From Acidobacteriota bacterium (GTDB taxonomy: Bacteria > Acidobacteriota > Thermoanaerobaculia > Multivoradales > JBCCEF01), in contig JBCCHV010000072.1 in NCBI GenBank assembly GCA_039028635.1, positions 1 through 32,138 on the forward strand: a stretch of 32,138 bases of DNA. The letters run 5' to 3'. Below the pieces are notes generated by a model. It was not told the DNA's origin and did no database searches. It saw only the letters and a list, made by a program, of their open reading frames with translations. Below, piece after piece: positions 31,935 through 32,138 of this stretch (within the stretch, counting starts at the first letter, position 1; every line of letters starts with the position of its first letter). The position numbers and the translations under genes are program-made.

Positions 31935-32117
31935 CAGACTGCTGAAAAAGTCCGCTCCGCGACTTTTCCAACGCTGCTAGCTGTTTGTTTCAGGGGGCTA
32001 AGCGCCCCCTCGCCCGAAAAAGTGCGATTTTTCGGGCTCACCCCGTCTCACGGCTCCGCCGCCGGGCCCTCCGGGCCCGGAAGCAGGTTGCCGATGACTT
32101 TTTCAGCAACCTGCTAG
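31931..32117 (+). mobile_element. MITE-like repeat unit with CTAG at both ends
   Basis: The left end reads CTAG then CAGACTGCTGAAAAAGTC (31931-31952) and the right end GACTTTTTCAGCAACCTG then CTAG (32096-32117). The two 18-bp ends are inverted repeats with 16 matches, and CTAG could be a target duplication. The interior encodes no protein and contains several perfect stem-loops (31992-32010, 32012-32037, 32062-32080, 32083-32114). The left 50 bp are themselves a smaller CTAG-bounded palindrome. The size, ends and lack of a gene fit a small non-autonomous element; families with short palindromic targets (IS5- or IS1182-type) are possible relatives, by inference only. Confidence 0.6.
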
Positions 32118-32138
32118 CAGACTGCTGAAAAAGTCCGC
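32114..32138 (+). repeat. Start of the next copy of the repeat unit, cut by the window end
   Basis: The last 26 nt (32113-32138) repeat 31930-31955 exactly, giving a 183-nt spacing. The CTAG at 32114 is shared between the unit before it and this one. The window ends inside this copy. Confidence 0.7.

Noticed and set aside
1-32138. CRISPR arrays, prophage genes, toxin-antitoxin pairs or a complete transposase gene
   Set aside because: I looked for regularly spaced repeats, integrase or transposase motifs and small overlapping toxin-type pairs; none is visible apart from the non-coding CTAG-ended repeat.

Overview
The window is GC-rich bacterial chromosome from a Gram-negative lineage. Outer-membrane and lipid A genes (lptE, lpxB, an msbA-like exporter, a DUF374 acyltransferase) sit among housekeeping genes (nusB, ribH, der, rnr, rpoZ, gmk, rpsA, two HU/IHF genes, queG). 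Composition, the many GTG/TTG starts and the gene order would fit an Acidobacteriota-type organism (for example Thermoanaerobaculia). That placement is an inference from style, not from any comparison.

Layout. 1-25 kb is almost entirely minus-strand housekeeping DNA. In minus-strand transcription order the groups are: queG (24.6-23.5 kb); rpsA (23.3-21.4); HU, HIT, two small membrane proteins, lpxB, msbA, DUF374, yicC, gmk, rpoZ, family-4 uracil-DNA glycosylase (21.4-13.6), mostly with 4-nt or similar start/stop overlaps; a large BTAD-type regulator (13.5-11.2); a three-gene surface-sugar set of UDP-galactopyranose-mutase-like flavoprotein, GT2 and GT4 (11.1-7.5); rnr, a lipoprotein and der (7.4-3.4); ihfA-like gene, merR-like gene, tRNA-Pro(GGG) and a membrane protein (3.3-1.6); and ribH-nusB-lptE (1.5-0.05). 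A tRNA-Leu(CAG) lies on the plus strand at 7.4 kb, divergent from rnr.

From 24.6 kb the direction flips. A leucine-dehydrogenase-type gene with its own promoter and a long leader is followed by a six-gene plus-strand cassette (GT2, Wzx-like flippase, GT4, polysaccharide deacetylase, CysE-like acetyltransferase, secreted Asp-box protein). The first five genes overlap end to start. Together they look like a route for building, modifying and flipping a cell-surface glycan.

The most unusual feature is a short interspersed repeat with end sequence CTAG-CAGRYTGCTGAAMAAGTC. Copies lie at the left edge of the window, between the dehydrogenase and the sugar cassette, and after the cassette, where a nearly complete ~180-bp MITE-like unit with CTAG at both ends is followed directly by the start of another. 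In all three places the TAG stop codon of the adjoining gene is part of the repeat. The sugar cassette is bracketed by copies in the same orientation, and the window begins and ends inside the repeat. Five good sigma70-type promoters can be read directly; three share the -10 hexamer TATACT and two share TACAAT.
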